Below are positions 15,177-19,069 of a stretch of DNA of 19,069 nucleotides, one piece after another. Within the stretch, counting starts at the first letter, position 1. Each line of letters begins with the position of its first letter. The notes beneath the pieces were generated by a model. That model had not been told where the DNA came from and made no database searches. It worked only from the letters and a program-made list of their open reading frames with translations. This stretch comes from Chersky-806 sp036502405 (GTDB taxonomy: Bacteria; Actinomycetota; Acidimicrobiia; IMCC26256; JAENVU01), in the NCBI GenBank assembly GCA_036502405.1, contig DASXYP010000003.1, positions 1 through 19,069 of the forward strand. The letters run 5' to 3'. The position numbers were made by a program, and so were the translations under genes.

Positions 15177-16537
15177 GCGCCGTGGACGACGCGATCACCT
15201 CCGCCGACGACGCCGCGGCCGCGGCAGTGGCGCGGCTCCCGATCGTCGCGGTCGTCGGGCGCCCGAACGTCGGGAAGTCGACGCTGGTGAACCGGATCGT
15301 CGGGCGGCGGGCTGCGATCGTCGAGGAGCACCCCGGCGTCACGCGCGACCGCAAGGAGCTGGTCGCGGACTGGGCCGGCCGGAGCTTCCGCATCGTCGAC
15401 ACCGGCGGGTGGCTGGCGAGCGACGAGCCCCTGGCGAAACAGATCACCCACCAGGCCGAGCGCGCCATGGCCGAGGCCGACCTGATCCTGTTCGTCGTGG
15501 ACGTCACGGTCGGGACGATCGACGAGGACGCACAGGTGGCGCGGGTGCTCCAGCGGTCGGGCAAGCCGGTGCTGCTCGTCGCGAACAAGGTCGACGATCC
15601 CAACCGGGACAACGACGTCTGGGAATTCCTCCAGCTCGGCCTCGGCGAGCCGTACGCGGTCTCGGCGATCCACGGCCGGCGCAGCGGCGACCTGCTCGAC
15701 GCGGTCGTCGCGGCCCTGCCCGAGGACCTCCCGCTCGAGACGCCGCCGGACGACGGCATGTTCTCGATCGCGATCGTCGGCCGTCCCAACGTCGGCAAGT
15801 CGACCCTGTTCAACCGGCTGGTGGGCGACGACCGTGCGGTCGTCCACGACATGCCGGGCACGACGATGGACTCGATCGACACCATCGTCGAGACGCCGGA
15901 CGGGCCGCTGCGATTCGTGGACACCGCGGGCATGCGACGCCAGAGCCGGGTCGAGGAGCAGACCGAGTACACCTCGGTGGTGCGGGCGCTGAACGCGGTG
16001 GACCAGGCCGACGCGGCGCTGCTCGTGATCGACGCCGCACAGGGTGTCGCGCACCAGGACCAGCGGCTGGGGGAGCGGATCGACGCGGCCGGCACCGCGG
16101 TCGTCATCGTGCTCAACAAGTGGGACCTGATCGACCCCGAGCAGCGCGCGCAGGTCGTCGAGGACGTCGCGGACCGGCTCTCGTTCCTCGGCTACGCGCC
16201 GATCCTCAAGCTGTCCGCGCTGACGCGCAAGAACCTGCAGCACGTGCTCCCGGCGCTGCGCGCCGCGGAGGAGGCGTACCACTCGCGGGTCCCGACCGGC
16301 GCGCTCAACCGCGCGATCAAGCTCGCGCAGGAGCGTCACCCGCCACCCCTGGACGGCCGCCACCGGCCGCGGATCCTCTACGCGACCCAGGGCGCGATCG
16401 ACCCGCCGACGTTCACGCTCTTCACGTCCCGGCCCCTGCCGCAGACCTACCTGCGCTACGTCGAGCGCACGATCCGCGAGACGTTCTCGCTCGGGCCGAC
16501 CCCGGTGAAGATCCGGGTCCGCCGCCGCGGGGAGTGA
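15173..16537 (+). CDS. der: Ribosome assembly GTPase Der (EngA)
   Basis: Essential GTPase for maturation of the 50S ribosomal subunit. The 454-residue protein has two GTPase domains in tandem followed by a KH-like domain. Domain 1: GRPNVGKST (29-37), DTGGW, NKVD. Domain 2: GRPNVGKST (203-211), DTAGM, NKWD. The KH-like part holds RPRILYATQGAIDPPTFTLF and ends FSLGPTPVKIRVRRRGE. An N-terminal extension of about 20 residues, alanine- and aspartate-rich, precedes the first domain. The GTG at 15173 overlaps the DUF512 stop; a GTG at 15182 is possible. In mycobacteria der follows cmk directly. Confidence 0.97.
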   Translation: MSAVDDAITSADDAAAAAVARLPIVAVVGRPNVGKSTLVNRIVGRRAAIVEEHPGVTRDRKELVADWAGRSFRIVDTGGWLASDEPLAKQITHQAERAMAEADLILFVVDVTVGTIDEDAQVARVLQRSGKPVLLVANKVDDPNRDNDVWEFLQLGLGEPYAVSAIHGRRSGDLLDAVVAALPEDLPLETPPDDGMFSIAIVGRPNVGKSTLFNRLVGDDRAVVHDMPGTTMDSIDTIVETPDGPLRFVDTAGMRRQSRVEEQTEYTSVVRALNAVDQADAALLVIDAAQGVAHQDQRLGERIDAAGTAVVIVLNKWDLIDPEQRAQVVEDVADRLSFLGYAPILKLSALTRKNLQHVLPALRAAEEAYHSRVPTGALNRAIKLAQERHPPPLDGRHRPRILYATQGAIDPPTFTLFTSRPLPQTYLRYVERTIRETFSLGPTPVKIRVRRRGE

Positions 16538-16557
16538 ACCGGGCGTCGATGGTGCCG

Positions 16558-16563
16558 TACCCT
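16558..16563 (+). promoter_or_regulatory. -10 box TACCCT upstream of the HMG-CoA lyase remnant
   Basis: TACCCT, then 9 bases, then the ATG at 16573. The spacing equals that of trpS, scpA and aroH. The promoter appears to have survived the loss of the gene behind it and would now serve the carboxyltransferase gene. Confidence 0.5.
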
Positions 16564-16572
16564 GGCGGGCCG

Positions 16573-16740
16573 ATGTCCACGTTCCCCGACTCCGTCGAGA
16601 TCTGCGAGGTCGGTCCCCGCGACGGGCTCCAGACCGAGGATCCGCTGCCGGTCGACGTGGCCCAGGACCTCATCGGGCGCGCGCTGCCCGGCCAGCGCTC
16701 GGGCCCGCGGCTCCCGCCCCAGGCGGTGGGGTCGGCGTGA
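16573..16740 (+). pseudogene. HMG-CoA lyase remnant with large internal deletion
   Basis: An open frame of 55 codons whose first part, ending EICEVGPRDGLQ then TEDPLPVDVAQDLI, is the unmistakable start of hydroxymethylglutaryl-CoA lyase (catalytic-site motif EVGPRDGLQ). The rest, GRALPGQ onward, resembles the tail seen after the last helix in many HMG-CoA lyases rather than the expected second helix. The family is about 300 residues, so about 245 are missing between the two parts. The frame stays open and its TGA overlaps the carboxyltransferase GTG (GTGA). It cannot be an active TIM-barrel enzyme. It may survive as a coupling leader. The match of the short tail is tentative. Confidence 0.75.
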
Positions 16741-18266
16741 GCCACGACGAGGTGCGCAAGCACACCGAGCGCGCCCTCCAGGGGAACCTCGAGAAGGACC
16801 GTGAGAAGCTCGCGGCCCAGGGCAAGCGGTTCGTGCGCGACCGGCTGGACCGGCTCCTCGACGAGGGCTCGTTCGTCGAGGACGGGCTGCTGGCCAACGC
16901 GCTGGCCGCGGACCTGCCCGCCGACGGCGTGGTGACCGGGACCGGCACGGTGGACGGCCGTCCGGTGTGCGTGATGGCGAACGACCCGACGGTGAAGGCG
17001 GGTTCGTGGGGTGCGCGGACGGTCGAGAAGATCCTGCGGCTCACCGAGACCGCGCTGCGCCTCGAGCTGCCCGTCGTGTACCTGGTCGACTCGGCCGGCG
17101 CCCGGATCACCGATCAGGTGGAGCTCTTCCCGGGGCGGCGCGGCGCAGGGCGGATCTTCGCCAACGAGATCCGGCTCTCCGGGCGGGTGCCGCAGGTGTG
17201 CTGCCTGTTCGGCCCCTCGGCTGCGGGCGGCGCGTACATCCCGGCGTTCTGCGACGTCGTCTTCATGGTCGAGAAGAACGCGTCGATGTACCTCGGCTCG
17301 CCGCGGATGGCCCAGGAGGTGATCCGCGAGGAGGCGACGCTCGAGGAGATGGGCGGCGCCCGGATGCACGCGACCGTGAGCGGCTGCGGCGACAACCTCG
17401 TCACGGACGACGACGAGGCCGTCGACGCGGCGAAGCGCTGGCTGTCCTACCTGCCTCGCAGTTGGAAGGAGGCACCAGCGGCGATCGCCTCCCGGGCTCC
17501 GAGCGCCGACGCCCCGCCGATCGCGGCGACCGTGCCCGAAGAGGTTCGACGGGCGTACGACATCCGCAAGGTCATCGCCGCGCTGGTCGACGACGGATCG
17601 TTCTTCGAGATCAAGCCGCTGTTCGCGCGGGAGCTGGTGATCGGCTTCGCCCGGCTCGACGGTCGGGCCGTGGGCATCGTGGCGAACAACCCGATGCACC
17701 TCGGCGGTGTGTTGTTCGTCGACAGCGCGGACAAGGCTGCCCGCTTCATCTGGCTCTGCGACGCGTTCAACGTGCCGCTGCTGTTCCTCGCCGACGTTCC
17801 GGGCTTCATGATCGGGACCCAGGTCGAGCGCCAGGGCATCATCCGCCACGGGGCCAAGATGATCACCGCGGTGGCCGAGGCGACGGTGCCCAAGATCAGC
17901 GTGATCGTTCGCAAGGCCTACGGCGCGGGGCTGTACGCGATGTGTGGGCCGGCGTTCGATCCCGACGCGTGTCTCGCGCTGCCCAGCGCGTCGATCGCGG
18001 TGATGGGCGCGGAGCCGGCGGTGAACGCAGTGTTCTACAACAAGATCCAGGCCATCGAGGATCCCGAGGAGCGGGCCGCGTTCGTCGCCGAGCGGCGGGC
18101 CGAGTACGAGCAGGACGTGGACCTCGTGCACCTCGCGGCCGAGCTCGTCGTCGACGCGGTGATCCAGCCCGAAGACCTGCGCGAGGAGCTCGTCCAGCGC
18201 TTCGCCCTCGCCGCGACTCGCCGGCGCGAGGAGTTCGACCGCCGTCACGGCGTCCCGCCGGTCTGA
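16737..18266 (+). CDS. Acyl-CoA carboxylase, carboxyltransferase (beta) subunit
   Basis: Transfers a carboxyl group from carboxybiotin to an acyl-CoA. The 509-residue protein has both crotonase-like halves of the family. The N half has RLDRLLDEGSFVE, GTGTVDGRPV and an oxyanion loop GPSAAGGAYIPAF (from 159). The C half has YDIRKVIAALVDDGSFFEI, GIVANNPMHLGGVLFVDSADKAARF, LLFLADVPGFMIGTQVE and KAYGAGLYAM (from 393). The KAYGAGLYAM form resembles methylcrotonyl- and related carboxylases more than propionyl-CoA enzymes. An HMG-CoA lyase next door, as the remnant suggests, is typical of leucine degradation clusters. No biotin carboxylase or biotin carrier gene is in the window. The substrate therefore remains open. 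Confidence 0.93.
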   Translation: MSHDEVRKHTERALQGNLEKDREKLAAQGKRFVRDRLDRLLDEGSFVEDGLLANALAADLPADGVVTGTGTVDGRPVCVMANDPTVKAGSWGARTVEKILRLTETALRLELPVVYLVDSAGARITDQVELFPGRRGAGRIFANEIRLSGRVPQVCCLFGPSAAGGAYIPAFCDVVFMVEKNASMYLGSPRMAQEVIREEATLEEMGGARMHATVSGCGDNLVTDDDEAVDAAKRWLSYLPRSWKEAPAAIASRAPSADAPPIAATVPEEVRRAYDIRKVIAALVDDGSFFEIKPLFARELVIGFARLDGRAVGIVANNPMHLGGVLFVDSADKAARFIWLCDAFNVPLLFLADVPGFMIGTQVERQGIIRHGAKMITAVAEATVPKISVIVRKAYGAGLYAMCGPAFDPDACLALPSASIAVMGAEPAVNAVFYNKIQAIEDPEERAAFVAERRAEYEQDVDLVHLAAELVVDAVIQPEDLREELVQRFALAATRRREEFDRRHGVPPV

Positions 18267-18271
18267 CCGTC

Positions 18272-18517
18272 GTGCCCTGGTGCACGCAGTGCGACCGGTT
18301 CCTGTCGCCATCCACGGTGCGCCCCGACGGGACGTGCCCGACCTGCGGGCGCGCGGTCGACGCGGGCGAGGTCGCGACTGCCGGCTCCGATGCGCGGGCC
18401 GAGCCGACCGAGGAGGCGCTGCCGCCGATCCCGTGGCACCTCAAGCTGCTCGCGCTCGCGATCCTGATCTACCTGAGCTACCGCCTGTACCAGGGGATCG
18501 TCTGGGTCCTCGGCTGA
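18272..18517 (+). CDS. Small zinc-ribbon protein with one C-terminal membrane helix
   Basis: An 81-residue protein of unknown function. The N-terminus VPWCTQCDRFLSP and the later TCPTCGRAV form a C-x2-C ... C-x2-C knuckle pair (Cys4, Cys7, Cys22, Cys25) typical of zinc ribbons. A short acidic linker (about 30-52) leads to PIPWHLKLLALAILIYLSYR, a hydrophobic segment that most likely spans the membrane (about 55-78), leaving the ribbon in the cytosol if the positive-inside rule is met by HLK and YR. The GTG at 18272 is 5 bases after the carboxyltransferase stop, so the two are probably co-transcribed. Codon use is typical of the window, supporting a real gene. Confidence 0.8.
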   Translation: MPWCTQCDRFLSPSTVRPDGTCPTCGRAVDAGEVATAGSDARAEPTEEALPPIPWHLKLLALAILIYLSYRLYQGIVWVLG

Positions 18518-18539
18518 CCGTCGCTCGCCCACCTCCCCG

Positions 18540-18586
18540 TTCTCGGCACGCTCAACCGCACCAGGTGCCGTTCAACGTGCCGAGAA
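18540..18586 (+). terminator. 47-nt near-perfect palindrome after the zinc-ribbon gene
   Basis: Two 23-base arms flank a single central A at 18563; 20 of 23 positions pair, and the outer 11 bp (TTCTCGGCACG at 18540-18550 with CGTGCCGAGAA at 18576-18586) are perfect. An extra 7-bp pairing, TCGCTCG (18521-18527) with CGAGCGA (18591-18597), could extend it. No U tract follows. Its place after the last gene of the unit suggests a terminator; a protein-binding site is the alternative. Confidence 0.6.
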
Positions 18587-18637
18587 GCGTCGAGCGAGGG
18601 TTCCCGCTTCGGCCCGAGGGCCGCAGTGCCGTCTGCG

Positions 18638-18643
18638 TAGACT
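18638..18643 (+). promoter_or_regulatory. -10 box TAGACT upstream of tRNA-Pro
   Basis: TAGACT ends 10 bases before the mature 5' end of the tRNA, so transcription would begin just upstream of it. The box is identical to that of the DUF512 gene. Confidence 0.5.
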
Positions 18644-18653
18644 CGACCGCTTG

Positions 18654-18731
18654 CGGGCTGTGGCGCAGCTTGGTTAGCGCGTCGGTCTGGGGGACCGAAG
18701 GTCCCGGGTTCGAGTCCCGGCAGCCCGACCA
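18654..18731 (+). tRNA. tRNA-Pro (anticodon GGG), CCA encoded
   Basis: The cloverleaf can be drawn by eye. The acceptor stem is CGGGCTG with CAGCCCG (7 of 7 pairs). The D stem is GCGC with GCGC around AGCTTGGTTA. The anticodon stem is TCGGT with ACCGA around the loop CTGGGGG, giving anticodon GGG with G at position 37. The T stem is CCGGG with CCCGG around TTCGAGT. Discriminator A at 18728 is followed by an encoded CCA at 18729-18731. It reads the proline codons CCC and CCU. Confidence 0.96.
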
Positions 18732-19069
18732 CGAAATGAGCAGGTGAGAGATCGAGGAGCCGGTCGCCGCGAGCAACGCAGCGCAGGTGTGCCGAGGATC
18801 ATGGGAGCCCAGCCCGGCCGGAGCCGGCCCCTCGCCGCCGCGCCCTCACCGGCGGGCTTGAAGGTGGCGGTACCAGTTCCGGTGCCGAAGTGATCCCGTA
18901 CGGGACCCGTCCGGTCGGCTCTGCGCATCGCACGATCCCCGGGCCCGTTCACGCCGTGGCATTCTTTGCGCAGGGCCCCCAGGACTCCCCTGCAGGGAAG
19001 GGTCACGATTGGCCTGGGCCTGGGGGCTCTGCTGTCGACGAGCAGCGAACCACGCCGCCAGCTCCCGCT
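18732..19069. other. 338-base stretch without a recognised gene
   Basis: No open frame here has a recognisable domain. A minus-strand frame at 18674-19006 runs antisense through the tRNA and is not credible. Small symmetric elements are present: TCCCGTACGGGA (18894-18905), CCCTGCAGGG (18988-18997), and a 9-bp inverted repeat GCCCCCAGG (18975-18983) with CCTGGGGGC (19019-19027). The last about 70 bases could hold the start of a gene beyond the window (frame beginning at the GTC at 19002), but nothing identifies it. Confidence 0.5.

Noticed and set aside
16422..18311. 629-codon minus-strand frame opposite the carboxyltransferase gene
   Set aside because: The composition is typical of antisense frames in GC-rich DNA, and it lies opposite a fully conserved enzyme.
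18478..18776. Minus-strand frames with GLPGLEPGTFGPPDR or GCRDSNPGPSVPQ
   Set aside because: These are the well-known false proteins produced by translating the antisense strand of a tRNA gene.
18789..18893. Short plus-strand frame after the tRNA
   Set aside because: Only 35 codons with no ribosome binding site, no promoter-like box at the usual spacing and no recognisable motif.

Overview
The window is chromosomal housekeeping DNA from a very GC-rich bacterium. Codon third positions are almost all G or C, GTG and TTG starts are frequent, and Shine-Dalgarno sequences are rare. Gene order points to an actinobacterium: pyrG, ADP-ribose pyrophosphatase (Nudix), xerD, then scpA, scpB, rluB, cmk and der is the backbone known from Mycobacterium tuberculosis (Rv1699-Rv1713). 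Extra genes (DksA/TraR-type protein, M50 protease, trpS, aroH-tyrA-aroA, plsC, ispH, DUF512 radical SAM) interrupt it. This fits a deep-branching actinobacterial lineage such as Acidimicrobiia; the class is an inference.

Layout. 1-3164 (+): pyrG (5' end cut by the window edge), Nudix hydrolase and xerD, nearly contiguous. 3174-4729 (+): DksA/TraR-type zinc finger protein, small site-2-protease-like M50 membrane protein, HD-domain protein, closed by a two-tier hairpin. 4800-5789 (-): trpS, convergent with the HD gene and divergent from scpA. 5869-12678 (+): scpA-scpB-rluB, then aroH-tyrA-[68-bp tandem repeat]-aroA-cmk-plsC, mostly joined by ATGA/GTGA/TTGA stop-start overlaps. 12688-13752 (-): ispH, tail to tail with plsC and head to head with the next unit. 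13797-16537 (+): DUF512 radical SAM protein and der. 16573-18517 (+): a gutted HMG-CoA lyase remnant, an acyl-CoA carboxylase carboxyltransferase subunit, and a small zinc-ribbon membrane protein. 18654-18731 (+): tRNA-Pro(GGG). 18732-19069: no gene recognised.

Functions are mixed and essential: nucleotide synthesis (pyrG, cmk), chromosome dimer resolution and condensation (xerD, scpAB), ribosome and rRNA maturation (rluB, der), translation (trpS, tRNA-Pro), the last shikimate steps towards aromatic amino acids (aroA, aroH, tyrA), phospholipid and isoprenoid synthesis (plsC, ispH), and acyl-CoA carboxylation.

Three things stand out. (1) A 68-bp sequence duplicated in tandem inside the tyrA/aroA stop-start overlap, where each copy is a 23-codon mini-cistron linked to the next by ATGA. 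(2) A TANNNT box lies exactly 6 or 9 nt before the start codon of all seven protein-coding units whose start lies in the window, with a similar box before the tRNA; this suggests leaderless or near-leaderless transcription. (3) A promoter-bearing HMG-CoA lyase fragment of 55 codons that looks like an internal deletion and is now translationally coupled to the carboxyltransferase gene. No phage, CRISPR, defence or insertion-sequence genes were seen.
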